A stretch of 7,869 nucleotides of DNA, from positions 1-7,869 of the forward strand of contig CANBZE010000067.1 in assembly GCA_947373775.1 (NCBI GenBank). The letters run 5' to 3'. The position numbers and the translations under genes are program-made. The notes beneath the pieces are model-generated. The model saw only the letters and a list, made by a program, of their open reading frames with translations, made no database searches and was not told where the DNA came from. Positions 1-7,830 of this stretch are shown piece after piece (the stretch's first letter is position 1; each line of letters starts with the position of its first letter). Source of the stretch: Alphaproteobacteria bacterium (GTDB lineage Bacteria > Pseudomonadota > Alphaproteobacteria > Micropepsales > Micropepsaceae).

Positions 1-223
1 CTGCCGCATGATTGCGCCTGCGCTGGACGAACTGTCGGCCGAGCTGGGCGACAAGGTCACCATTGCCAAGCTGAACATCGACGAGAATCCGCATGTTCCC
101 ACCAAGTATGGCGTGCGCGGCATTCCCACCATGATGATCTTCTCGGGCGGCCAGGTCGCCGCGACCAAGGTCGGCGCGCTGCCCAAGTCCAAGATCAAGG
201 AATGGATCGAGTCCTCGATCTGA
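1..223 (+). CDS. trxA: Thioredoxin, C-terminal part (5' end outside window)
   Basis: This is the last 73 residues of a thioredoxin, the small cytoplasmic protein that reduces disulfides using electrons from thioredoxin reductase. The window opens on the tgc codon (bases 2-4) for Cys, followed by RMIAPALDEL. In thioredoxins this is the second Cys of the WCGPC site, so the first Cys and the N-terminal third are missing. Visible family features are the KLNIDENP strand and turn, the GVRGIPT loop with the conserved cis-proline, and the terminal strand and helix ending in IKEWIESSI. From the second Cys to the end, E. coli TrxA has about 75 residues, so the C-terminus is full length. The ATG at base 8 is an internal Met, not a start. 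The gene converges on folC across a short terminator. It could be a thioredoxin paralogue, but the family is clear. Confidence 0.93.
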   Translation, partial: CRMIAPALDELSAELGDKVTIAKLNIDENPHVPTKYGVRGIPTMMIFSGGQVAATKVGALPKSKIKEWIESSI

Positions 224-243
224 TCTTTTCGGAATTGATGCTC

Positions 244-273
244 AAGGCCGCCTCCGGGCAGCCTTTTGCTTTT
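244..273 (+). terminator. Rho-independent terminator after trxA
   Basis: AAGGC (244-248) pairs with GCCTT (261-265), and GCC (250-252) pairs with GGC (257-259). Together they form a stem of about nine positions with one C-A mismatch and a TCCG loop. The T-rich tail TTTTGCTTTT follows at 264-273. The hairpin starts 20 bases after the thioredoxin stop and its tail touches the folC stop codon. The T-rich side faces the + strand, so it should mainly end the trxA transcript. The opposite direction has no matching T tract, so any stop for the folC operon here would be weaker. This is read from the sequence and was not folded by computer. Confidence 0.7.
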
Positions 274-1592
274 CAGCTGTTCTCGGCCAGAACTTTGCCG
301 GCAAGATAAAGCGAACCGCAGATCAGGATACGTGGTGGCGTGCTTTCGTCGTCCAGCCGCGTCCAGGCATGGATCTGCAGCATGGCATCGTCCAGGTCTT
401 CGGCCGGCGCGCTATCCAGACCGGCGCGTCGCGCCACGTCATACAGCGCGCCGGCGCCCATGCTGGCCTCCTCGCCGGGAATGGCCACCGTCACCACATG
501 CCGCGCCAGGCCGTCGAAACTGCGCAGGTAACCCAGCGCATCCTTGTTCGCCAGCATGCCGCAGATGAGATAAAGCGGCCGCTCGCCATATTCCTCCATG
601 TCGGCCACGGCGCGCGATACCGCTTCGGCGCCATGCGGATTGTGGCCGCCGTCCAGCCAGACCTCGGCGCCGCGCGGCGCGGTTTCCACCAGCGGACCCT
701 TGTGCAGGCGTTGCAGCCGCGCCGGCCATTCCACGGTCGACAGGCCGCGCTCGATGCCCGCATCCGTGCCCCACCCCAATCCTGCATGACGCAGGGCAGC
801 GATGGCTACACCGGCATTCTCGATCTGGTGACGGCCCACCAGTTTGGGCAGCGGCAGGTCCAGCAAGCCCTGCTGGTCCTCATAGACCATGCGGCCATGT
901 TCGGGACGGCTGACGAAATCCTGGCCGAACTCATAGACCGGCACGCCCAGCCGGTCGGCCTGGCGCAAGATGACTTCGCGGGCGATTTCGCTTTGCGGTC
1001 CCAGCACCAGCGGCGCACCCTTCTTGATGATACCGGCTTTCTCGGCCGCGATGCCGCCCAGATCGTCACCCAGGAATTCCTTGTGATCCAGGCCCACTGG
1101 CTGAATCACCGTCATGGCCGGATGCAGCACCACATTGGTGGCATCAAAGGTGCCGCCCAGCCCGACTTCCAGAATGGTGACGTCGGCGGCATGACGGGCA
1201 AAGGCCAGGAACATGGCGGCGGCGGTGATTTCGAAGAAGGTGATCTCGCGCCCGGCATTGACCTGCTCGACCTCCTCCAGCAGCGACACCAGCGCCTCTT
1301 CCGAAATCAGCTTGCCAGCGATGCGGATGCGTTCATGGAATCGCACCAAGTGCGGCGAGGTATGGGTGTGAACCTTCAGCCCCTGTGCTTCCAGCATGGC
1401 ACGCATGAAGGCGCAGGCCGATCCCTTGCCGTTGGTGCCCGCGACATGGATCACCGGCGGCAGGCGCAAATGCGGATTGCCCAGGTTGCCCAACAGCCGC
1501 AGGATACGGTCCAGCGCCAGGTCGATTTTTTTGGGATGCAGGGACAACAGGCGCCGCAGCACCGTATCGCTACGGGTCGTTTCGGACAGCAT
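273..1592 (-). CDS. folC: Bifunctional folylpolyglutamate synthase / dihydrofolate synthase
   Basis: This cytoplasmic ligase of the Mur family (439 aa, normal length) adds L-glutamate to dihydropteroate to make dihydrofolate, then extends the polyglutamate tail of reduced folates, using ATP. The N-terminal ATPase domain shows the P-loop GTNGKGS (52-58) inside HVAGTNGKGS, then TSPHLVRFHERI (78-89), LEVGLGGTFDATN (141-153), IQPVGLDHKEFLG (163-175) and AAEKAGIIKKG (182-192). The last of these contains Lys185, at the place of the carbamylated lysine known in this family. The C-terminal domain shows WPARLQRL (289-296), WLDGGHNPHGAEA (312-324) and ICGSLYLAGKVL (424-435). The ATG overlaps the accD stop by one base (TAATG), and I see no clear ribosome binding site ahead of it, which suggests coupling to accD translation. 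It is the last gene of the operon. Activity on both substrates is inferred from the bacterial family. Confidence 0.95.
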   Translation of the reverse strand: MLSETTRSDTVLRRLLSLHPKKIDLALDRILRLLGNLGNPHLRLPPVIHVAGTNGKGSACAFMRAMLEAQGLKVHTHTSPHLVRFHERIRIAGKLISEEALVSLLEEVEQVNAGREITFFEITAAAMFLAFARHAADVTILEVGLGGTFDATNVVLHPAMTVIQPVGLDHKEFLGDDLGGIAAEKAGIIKKGAPLVLGPQSEIAREVILRQADRLGVPVYEFGQDFVSRPEHGRMVYEDQQGLLDLPLPKLVGRHQIENAGVAIAALRHAGLGWGTDAGIERGLSTVEWPARLQRLHKGPLVETAPRGAEVWLDGGHNPHGAEAVSRAVADMEEYGERPLYLICGMLANKDALGYLRSFDGLARHVVTVAIPGEEASMGAGALYDVARRAGLDSAPAEDLDDAMLQIHAWTRLDDESTPPRILICGSLYLAGKVLAENS

Positions 1593-2530
1593 TACGGAGT
1601 CGCGGCAGCGCTGCCGTTACCGTTGCGCCCACTTCCATTACGAGCGGGCATGTTGAGAACCTTGCTGCGCGGCTTGCCCTCTTTCATCAACAGGTGCAGC
1701 AGCCGCGACAGGGTCGCGCGCAGCTCCTTGCGGTGGGTGACCATGTCCAGCATGCCGTGTTCGAGCAGGTATTCGGCGCGCTGGAAGCCTTCCGGCAGCT
1801 TCTCGCGGATGGTCTGGGCGATCACCCGCGCGCCGGTAAAACCGATCTGCGCGCCGGGCTCTGCGATCTGCACGTCACCCAGCATGGCATAGGAGGCGCT
1901 GACACCGCCAAAGGTAGGATCGGTCAGCACGACGACGTAAGGCAGCCCCGCCTCGCGCAGCATGTCCACGCAGATGGTGGCGCGCGGCATCTGCATCAGG
2001 GACAGGATGCCTTCCTGCATGCGCGCGCCGCCCGAAGCGACGAACAGGACATAGGGACGTTTTTCCTTGGCCGCCGCCTGCAGCGATTCCACCAGCGCCT
2101 CGCCCACGCCCATGCCCAGGCTGCCGCCCATAAAGTCGAAGGGCTGCACCCCGATCATCACCGGCAAGCCGTCGATGGTGCCGCGCGCGGCGGTAAAGGC
2201 TTCGGGGCGGCCGGTCTTGGTGCGGGCGCCCTTGATCTCGTCGACATACTTCTTCTCGCCGCGGAAACGCAGCGGATCGGCCGGCACGGTCGGCGGCACC
2301 AACTCGGTGAAGCTGCCGGCGTCGAAGGTATAGGCAAAACGCTCGGCCGGGCCGATGCGCATGTGATGGCCACAATTGGGGCAGACGTTGAGATTGGTCA
2401 CCAGGTCGCGGTGAAAAACCATCTCACCGCAGGACGGGCACTTCTTCCAAAGATTCTCCGGCGTGTCGCCGCGATCCTTGCCCATCAGCCCCTTGATACG
2501 GGGGCGAACGATATTGGTGATCCAGTTCAT
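1592..2530 (-). CDS. accD: Acetyl-CoA carboxylase, carboxyltransferase subunit beta
   Basis: AccD (312 aa) pairs with AccA to form the carboxyltransferase that moves the carboxyl group from biotin on AccB to acetyl-CoA. The product is malonyl-CoA, the first committed step of fatty-acid synthesis in the cytoplasm. A four-cysteine zinc ribbon lies near the N-terminus (CPSC 31-34, CPNC 50-53). The crotonase-like core follows, with [16 protein letters not shown] (130-145), SGGARMQEG (166-174), [15 protein letters not shown] (205-219) and GFTGARVI (230-237). The C-terminus is a short low-complexity tail rich in Gly, Asn, Ser and Ala (about 297-312), probably disordered. The start overlaps the trpA stop as ATGA. 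An AAGG seven bases upstream of the ATG, inside the end of trpA, is a plausible ribosome binding site. AccA, AccB and AccC are not in this window. Confidence 0.96.
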   Translation of the reverse strand: MNWITNIVRPRIKGLMGKDRGDTPENLWKKCPSCGEMVFHRDLVTNLNVCPNCGHHMRIGPAERFAYTFDAGSFTELVPPTVPADPLRFRGEKKYVDEIKGARTKTGRPEAFTAARGTIDGLPVMIGVQPFDFMGGSLGMGVGEALVESLQAAAKEKRPYVLFVASGGARMQEGILSLMQMPRATICVDMLREAGLPYVVVLTDPTFGGVSASYAMLGDVQIAEPGAQIGFTGARVIAQTIREKLPEGFQRAEYLLEHGMLDMVTHRKELRATLSRLLHLLMKEGKPRSKVLNMPARNGSGRNGNGSAAATP

Positions 2531-3353
2531 GCCGGCACCTTACCATGACGGGCAGTGTGGGTGGAACCGGCCAAAGTGCGGGTCAGTTCCAGAACTTCGG
2601 CGATAACCTTGTCCTTGCCGGCGTTAAGATTTGCGGCAACCTGGCCGACAATGGCCGAGCCCACCACCACCCCGTCGGCCAGCAGCGCGATGGCGGCGGC
2701 CTGCTCGGGGGTTCGGATGCCGAAACCCACCGTGCAAGGCAGATCGGTGACGGCGCGCACCCGCGCCATGGCGGCGCGCACCTCGTCCTCGGGCACCGAC
2801 TTGGTGCCGGTCACGCCGGCGACCGAAACATAATAAAGATAGCCCGATGCGTCGGCGACAATACGCTTCAACCGCACGTCATCGGTGGTCGGGGTAACAA
2901 AGCGGATCAGGTCCACGCCCTGCGCCTTGGCGGGTATACGCAGCACCTCGTCTTCCTCGATCGGCAGGTCCACCACGATCAATCCATCGACCCCGGCCGC
3001 TGCCACATCCTTGGCGAAGCGCGCCGTGCCATGGGCATGGATGGGATTGTAATAGCCCATCAGCACGATCGGTGTGGCCTTGTCGGTCTTGCGGAACTTC
3101 TCGACCATCTTGAGCACCTTGGCCATGGTGGCGCCGGACTTCAGCGCGCGCACGGACGATGCCTGCACCGCCGGACCATCGGCCATGGGATCGGTGAAAG
3201 GCATGCCCAGCTCGATGATGTCGGCGCCGCAGGAGGGCAGCTTCTGGAGGATGGCAAAGCTGGTTTCCATATCGGGATCACCGGCGGTGATGAAGGGTAC
3301 GAAGGCGGTGCGGCCTTCCTTTTTCAGGGCGGCGAACCTGGCAGAGAGACGGC

Positions 3354-3357
<4 letters not shown>
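2527..3357 (-). CDS. trpA: Tryptophan synthase alpha subunit
   Basis: TrpA (276 aa) cleaves indole-3-glycerol phosphate to indole and glyceraldehyde 3-phosphate. The indole is channelled to TrpB within the alpha2-beta2 complex. The TIM-barrel signature is clear: [11 protein letters not shown] (19-29), then [16 protein letters not shown] (47-62), which holds the catalytic pair Glu49 and Asp60 at the same numbers as in the Salmonella enzyme. Further motifs are MGYYNP (100-105), GLIVVDLP (125-132), the SVAGVTGT loop (178-185) and [10 protein letters not shown] (210-219) for phosphate binding. The start codon is GTG and overlaps the trpB stop as GTGA. A good GGGAG binding site lies seven bases upstream (3365-3369), inside trpB, and supports this start. 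The stop overlaps the accD start as ATGA. Its partner trpB is directly upstream. Confidence 0.96.
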
Positions 3358-4564
<1,207 letters not shown>

Positions 4565-4568
<4 letters not shown>

Positions 4569-5224
4569 GCGCGCACCAAGTTTGTAGCGTTGACGAAATC
4601 GGCGATGCGGCCAGCATCTTTCACACCCGGCGCACTTTCCACACCGGAAGAGACATCCACCATCTGCGCACCCGAGAGTTCAATGGCGCGGACGACATTG
4701 TCGGGATCCAGGCCGCCGGCGAGGAACCACGGCTTGGAGAAGTTGCGGCCCGCCAAAATCTTCCAGTCGAATGCCGCACCATGGCCGCCGGGACGGCTGG
4801 CACCTTTGGGCGGCCGGGCATCGAACATCAGCATATCAGCGGTGGATTCATATTCCGCCGCCGCTGCGAGGTCGGAAACATCGGCCACCGGCAGCGCCTT
4901 GATTACCGGCACACCGAACTTGCCGCGGATATAGGCGGTACGGCGGGCGCTTTCGCTGCCATGCAGTTGCAAAAAGTCGGGTTTCACCGCCGCGATCACT
5001 GCTTCGATCCCGGCATCGTCCATGTCAGTGATCAGCGCCACGATCTTGAGACGCCCGCGCATCGCATCCGCCAGCACGCGCGCCTGGTCCAGCGCGACGG
5101 TGCGCGGCGACTTGGGGTGGAACACCAGCCCGCCATAAGCCGCGCCGGCACGCACCGCCGCATCAATGGCGTCGGGGCTCGTCAGGCCGCAGATTTTGAC
5201 CCCAATGATTGGAGAAGTGGGCAT
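4565..5224 (-). CDS. trpF: Phosphoribosylanthranilate isomerase
   Basis: TrpF (219 aa with the start chosen here) converts N-(5'-phosphoribosyl)anthranilate to CdRP, the third step of tryptophan synthesis, on a TIM barrel. Motifs are GVKICGL (residues 8-14) with the general-base Cys12, LQLHGSE (85-91), MFDA (133-136) with Asp135 as the likely general acid, [10 protein letters not shown] (168-177) and VDVSSGVES (189-197) for phosphate binding. I chose the ATG at 5224 because family members begin just before the VKICGL strand and GGAA lies just upstream. The frame stays open to a TTG at 5266, which would add 14 residues with no family resemblance and no clear binding site. The gap to the pyrF stop is about 48 bases, the only real gap inside the operon. 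The stop overlaps the trpB GTG. Confidence 0.94.
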
Positions 5225-5272
5225 GGTTCCGGCTGTATGGGCTTGGCAGACCACAAAATCAAGCAAACGCGG

Positions 5273-5977
5273 TTAAGCCGCTGAAATGCCCAAGCTTTCG
5301 GCAATGTTCCGGGCCGCCTGGGCCGGGTCCGCCGCCCCGGTGATGGGCCGGCCGATCACCAGCCGGCTGGCGCCCGCCGCCATCGCCGCTGCCGGACCCA
5401 TGACTCGCTTCTGGTCACCGACATCGCTGCCGGCGGGGCGGATACCCGGCACCACCAACGAGAAGTCCGGTCCCAGCTCTTTGCGCAGCCGCGCGATCTC
5501 ATGCGCCGAACACACCACGCCATCCAGCCCGCATTGCTGGGTCAGCGACGCCAGGCGCAACACCTGATCACCCACCGGCGGCGTCAGGCCAACGCTGGGC
5601 AGGTCTTCATCCGACAGGCTGGTCAGCATGGTGACGGCGATCAGCTGGGTGGAGGGCGAAACCGACTTCACCGCATCCAGCGCGGCGCGCATCATCGCCG
5701 CCCCGCCCTGAGCATGAACATTCAATATGGAAACGCCCAGCGCTGCGGCGGCGCGGGCCGCGCCCGCCACGGTGTTGGGAATGTCGTGGTATTTCAGGTC
5801 CAGGAAGACCAGCATGCCCATCTCCAGGAACGGGCGCACCCCGTCCGGTCCATGGGCGTTGAAGAACTCCAGCCCCAGCTTCAGGCCGCCGACAGAGCCA
5901 CGCACACGCTCCGCCAACTGGCGGGCATAGTCGGGATCGGTGGTGTCTAGTGCTACGAAGACCGGATTCGCTGTCAC
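5273..5977 (-). CDS. pyrF: Orotidine 5'-phosphate decarboxylase
   Basis: PyrF (234 aa) decarboxylates OMP to UMP, the last step of de novo pyrimidine synthesis, without a cofactor. The diagnostic D-x-K-x-x-D catalytic array is Asp60, Lys62 and Asp65 in [12 protein letters not shown] (58-69). Other motifs are VALDTTD (8-14), LKLGLEFF (32-39), VVPGIRP (175-181) and [12 protein letters not shown] (207-218), which bind substrate and phosphate. The length fits the group I bacterial enzyme. The start codon is GTG, overlapping the ihfB stop as GTGA; a GGAA a few bases upstream is a weak, close binding site. A weak 4-bp inverted repeat (5269-5281) has the pyrF stop codon in its loop. Being ahead of trpF ties pyrimidine and tryptophan synthesis, which share PRPP as a precursor; the functional link is inference. 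Confidence 0.96.
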   Translation of the reverse strand: MTANPVFVALDTTDPDYARQLAERVRGSVGGLKLGLEFFNAHGPDGVRPFLEMGMLVFLDLKYHDIPNTVAGAARAAAALGVSILNVHAQGGAAMMRAALDAVKSVSPSTQLIAVTMLTSLSDEDLPSVGLTPPVGDQVLRLASLTQQCGLDGVVCSAHEIARLRKELGPDFSLVVPGIRPAGSDVGDQKRVMGPAAAMAAGASRLVIGRPITGAADPAQAARNIAESLGISAA

Positions 5978-6267
5978 GCTTCCGGCGTACCGCCATTCAG
6001 GCGCTCGCGCAATTCCTTGCCGGTGCGGAAGAAAGGCGCGCGCTTCTGGCCAACCGAAACCGGTTCACCGGTGCGCGGATTGCGGCCCATGCGGCTGGGA
6101 CGAACCTTCACGCTGAAGGCGCCGAAACCGCGAAGTTCCACGCGATGGCCGTCAGCCAGCGCCTTGCTGATGGAATCCAGCACGGTCGTCACGATGCGTT
6201 CAACATCGCGGTGATACAGGTGCGGATAACGAGCGGTAAGCCGCGCAACCAATTCTGACTTGATCAT
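5974..6267 (-). CDS. ihfB: Integration host factor beta subunit
   Basis: This 97-aa protein of the HU/IHF family heterodimerises with IHF-alpha and sharply bends DNA at specific sites, acting in nucleoid structure, transcription and recombination. The N-terminus [10 protein letters not shown] and the stretch [12 protein letters not shown] (15-26) are typical of the beta subunit rather than HU or IHF-alpha. [12 protein letters not shown] (42-53) carries Glu44 and Arg46, known DNA-recognition positions. [10 protein letters not shown] (61-70) is the beta-arm tip with the intercalating Pro64. [14 protein letters not shown] (78-91) is the closing segment. The ATG is supported by AAAGGGG seven bases upstream (6275-6281). 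It is the first gene of the operon, and its stop overlaps the pyrF GTG. The palindrome-rich leader upstream may regulate it. Confidence 0.95.
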   Translation of the reverse strand: MIKSELVARLTARYPHLYHRDVERIVTTVLDSISKALADGHRVELRGFGAFSVKVRPSRMGRNPRTGEPVSVGQKRAPFFRTGKELRERLNGGTPEA

Positions 6268-6274
6268 CCCCAGG

Positions 6275-6281
6275 CCCCTTT
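6275..6281 (-). promoter_or_regulatory. Ribosome binding site of ihfB
   Basis: On the minus strand AAAGGGG lies seven bases before the ihfB ATG, an almost ideal Shine-Dalgarno arrangement. It fixes the ihfB start. CCCT just upstream (6282-6285 region) and the C-run at 6305-6309 could pair with it, so access may depend on RNA folding; that part is inference. Confidence 0.65.
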
Positions 6282-6294
6282 GAGGGACACGCCA

Positions 6295-6310
6295 CGGGGG
6301 TTTGCCCCCG
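6295..6310 (-). repeat. Perfect 6-bp inverted repeat in the ihfB leader
   Basis: CGGGGG (6295-6300) and CCCCCG (6305-6310) flank a four-base loop. The hairpin lies 28 bases upstream of the ihfB ATG. There is no T tract on either side, so it is not an ordinary terminator. Its C-run could alternatively pair with the G-rich ribosome binding site, which would make it a candidate RNA switch element (inference). Confidence 0.6.
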
Positions 6311-6321
6311 CAACTGGGGAT

Positions 6322-6339
6322 AACCTGTCATGGCAGGTT
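6322..6339. repeat. Perfect 6-bp inverted repeat with six-base loop
   Basis: AACCTG (6322-6327) is the reverse complement of CAGGTT (6334-6339), separated by TCATGG. It could be an RNA hairpin in the ihfB leader or a dimeric repressor site. Nothing in the sequence separates these options. Confidence 0.55.
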
Positions 6340-6357
6340 CCCGCCCGTCAACGGGAA
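6338..6357. repeat. Nested inverted repeat TTCCCG/CGGGAA
   Basis: TTCCCG (6338-6343) pairs with CGGGAA (6352-6357). A competing tighter pairing is CCCG (6344-6347) with CGGG (6352-6355), leaving a TCAA loop. It shares two bases with the repeat before it and overlaps the next one, so these structures would be mutually exclusive alternatives in RNA. Confidence 0.5.
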
Positions 6358-6387
6358 GCATCTGAAAAACCAGACTTTTTTGCTTCC
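6354..6387. repeat. Long imperfect hairpin GGAAGCA/TGCTTCC
   Basis: GGAAGCA (6354-6360) is the reverse complement of TGCTTCC (6381-6387). Inside, TCTG (6361-6364) pairs with CAGA (6371-6374), extending the stem to 11 bp with a six-base bulge; AAAAA and TTTTT runs offer an alternative inner pairing. On the + strand the last arm begins within a run of six Ts (6376-6381), which gives it a faint look of a terminator for antisense transcripts. Confidence 0.55.
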
Positions 6388-6399
6388 AAACCCGGGTTT
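6388..6399. repeat. Perfect 12-bp palindrome AAACCCGGGTTT
   Basis: The twelve bases read the same on both strands with no spacer. The palindrome directly abuts the long hairpin and lies about 112 bases upstream of the hydrolase start and 121 bases upstream of the ihfB start. Its form suits a homodimeric DNA-binding protein site more than an RNA hairpin, but no regulator can be named. Confidence 0.5.
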
Positions 6400-6498
6400 T
6401 CGTCCGTGGGCGATGCATTTTGGCCTCTCCTGCCCGCCCTTTAAGCGGCTTGCGCGGATTTGGGGGCCAAGGGAAAGTCCTCCCAACCAATAAAGTAT

Positions 6499-6504
6499 GG
6501 GGAG
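6499..6504 (+). promoter_or_regulatory. Ribosome binding site of the SGNH hydrolase
   Basis: GGGGAG lies six bases before the ATG at 6511. It decides the start: the same frame is open further up to a TTG at 6460, which would place 17 non-hydrophobic residues ahead of the signal peptide. Confidence 0.75.
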
Positions 6505-6510
6505 TGGGAC

Positions 6511-7830
6511 ATGAGAATTCGTCATTTTGCCTTGGCAGCGGGCCTGATTCTGGCGGCCGTTTCGGGTGCCCAATCGGCGCCGCGCGAGACCTGGATCGGC
6601 ACCTGGGGCTTTGTGCCCATCCCCCTGCCGCCGGGCTTCACCCCGCCCGTCCCGGTCACCGCGCCCACCGCCGTGCCGCTGTCGGCCAGCCTGCCGGCCC
6701 AGCCACCGGCGCCACCGCCCACTGCGCCGTTGCTGGACAATCCCGGCAACCTGGCCGTCGTGACCCTGGATGCCGATCCTTCCAACCTGACCATGCGCCA
6801 GCTGGTACGCGTGTCGGTGGCGGGCAAACGCCTGCGCATCCGCATCAGCAATGAAGGCGGCAGCGATGCGCTGGTGCTGGGCGCGGTGCATGTCGGCGCT
6901 GCCGGCCCCGATGGCGCGGTGCTCCCGGGTAGCGATCATGCTGTGACATTCGACGGCAAGACCGGCGTGGTGGTGCCCGCTGGTGCGCCGATCCTGTCCG
7001 ACGCCGTGGATTTGAAAACCGAGGCGCTGGAAAAACTGCTGATCTCCATCCATGTCCCCGGCACGCTTTCGCGCGCCGGTCACAGCCTGTTCCAGTATGC
7101 CGCTGCCCAGCCCGGTGATTACACCGCCATGGCCGCACTGCCGGGCGCGCGCATCGTGCGCCTGCCCGCGCTGGCGACGCAGGTCGAGACTGATCCGGTC
7201 AGCGCCGACAGCGTGGTGGTGACCTTCGGCGATTCCATCACCGAGGGCGCCGCCTCGACCAACAACGCCTTCCGCGGCTGGCCCGACCGGCTGGCCGAGC
7301 GCCTGGCCGCCGCCAAAAGCAAATGGTCGGTGGTCAATGCCGGCATCGGCGGAAACCGCTTGCTGCGCACTGGCACGGGTCCGGGCGCGCTGGCGCGGCT
7401 GGACCGCGACGTGTTCGGCGTAGCCGGCGTGAAGGCGGTGATCCTGCTGGAAGGCATCAACGATATCGGCCGCGGCTTCACGCCGGTCGGTCCGCAAGAA
7501 CCGGTGACCCTAGAAGCCCTGATCGCCGCCGACAAGCAGTTCATCGCCCGCTGTCATGCCCATGGCGTCAAGGTCTATGGCGCGCTGCTGACGCCGTATG
7601 GCGGCGCGGGCTATTCCGCGCCCAAGGGCGAAGAAGTGCGCACCGGCCTGAACAACTGGATCAGGACCAGCGGCGCCTTTGACGGGGTGGTGGACTTCGC
7701 TACGCCGACCGGCGATCCGGCCAATCCCCTCACCTTCCGCAGCGACTTCAACCTGCGCGACAAGCTGCATCCCAACGATGCCGGCTATGAGGCGATGGGC
7801 AAGGCCATCGACCTGGGTCTCTTCAAGTAA
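6511..7830 (+). CDS. Exported SGNH/GDSL-family hydrolase (esterase)
   Basis: This 439-aa protein is a predicted carbohydrate or lipid esterase of the SGNH fold. A Sec signal peptide is clear: MRIRH, a hydrophobic run (about 6-19) and a likely cut after Ala20 (VSGA/QSA). There is no lipobox cysteine, so it is probably periplasmic or secreted. TWIGTWG (27-33) begins an N-terminal beta-rich domain, interrupted by a proline-rich stretch (about 36-74). The catalytic domain has block I GDSITEG (240-246, nucleophile Ser242), block II NAGIGGN (276-282, Gly278 and Asn282 as oxyanion-hole candidates), block III GIND (315-318) and block V DKLH (417-420, Asp417 and His420). All catalytic residues are present. 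The architecture resembles the XynE-like arylesterase group, often linked to plant polysaccharide deacetylation; the substrate is not determinable here. It is divergent from ihfB and probably unrelated to that operon. Confidence 0.88.
   Translation: MRIRHFALAAGLILAAVSGAQSAPRETWIGTWGFVPIPLPPGFTPPVPVTAPTAVPLSASLPAQPPAPPPTAPLLDNPGNLAVVTLDADPSNLTMRQLVRVSVAGKRLRIRISNEGGSDALVLGAVHVGAAGPDGAVLPGSDHAVTFDGKTGVVVPAGAPILSDAVDLKTEALEKLLISIHVPGTLSRAGHSLFQYAAAQPGDYTAMAALPGARIVRLPALATQVETDPVSADSVVVTFGDSITEGAASTNNAFRGWPDRLAERLAAAKSKWSVVNAGIGGNRLLRTGTGPGALARLDRDVFGVAGVKAVILLEGINDIGRGFTPVGPQEPVTLEALIAADKQFIARCHAHGVKVYGALLTPYGGAGYSAPKGEEVRTGLNNWIRTSGAFDGVVDFATPTGDPANPLTFRSDFNLRDKLHPNDAGYEAMGKAIDLGLFK

Larger units (their letters stand above)
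6268..6510. other. Divergent intergenic region between ihfB and the SGNH hydrolase
   Basis: This 243-base region should hold the promoters of both the ihfB operon (-) and the hydrolase (+). Its ihfB-proximal half (6295-6399) is a chain of inverted repeats, listed separately. The other half (6400-6510) shows no convincing repeat apart from a short TTGG/CCAA pair at 6460-6470, and no clear sigma-70 promoter for the hydrolase. A minus-strand TTGACG (6346-6351) could be a -35 element for ihfB, but no good -10 follows at the usual spacing, so I do not call a promoter. No tRNA or known riboswitch core was recognised. Confidence 0.6.

Noticed and set aside
369..1892. Long open frame (507 codons) on the + strand opposite folC and the end of accD
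   Set aside because: It is antisense to two clear conserved genes. Its His, Gln, Arg and Gly rich translation has no recognisable motif. High GC makes stop codons rare in such shadow frames.
5225..5266. Upstream TTG start for trpF, adding 14 residues
   Set aside because: The extension has no family similarity or ribosome binding site. The ATG at 5224 sits at the expected distance before VKICGL.
6255..6270. IHF binding site at the ihfB start, for autoregulation
   Set aside because: ATCAA is present on the minus strand, but the TTR half of the consensus is not at the required four-base spacing.
6295..6310. Terminator between the divergent genes
   Set aside because: The GC-rich hairpin lacks a following T run on either strand, and no gene ends there.
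6268..6418. Tryptophan attenuator in the ihfB leader
   Set aside because: Hairpins and a possible leader peptide are present, but that peptide has only one Trp codon, and the trp genes are two genes downstream. There is also no terminator-type T tract before ihfB.
6460..6510. Upstream TTG start for the SGNH hydrolase
   Set aside because: It would bury the signal peptide behind 17 polar residues, while the ATG at 6511 has GGGGAG six bases upstream.
6328..7497. Open frame (389 codons) on the - strand opposite the SGNH hydrolase
   Set aside because: The hydrolase frame has a signal peptide, a ribosome site and all SGNH blocks. The antisense frame is rich in Arg, Gly, His and Gln with no motif.
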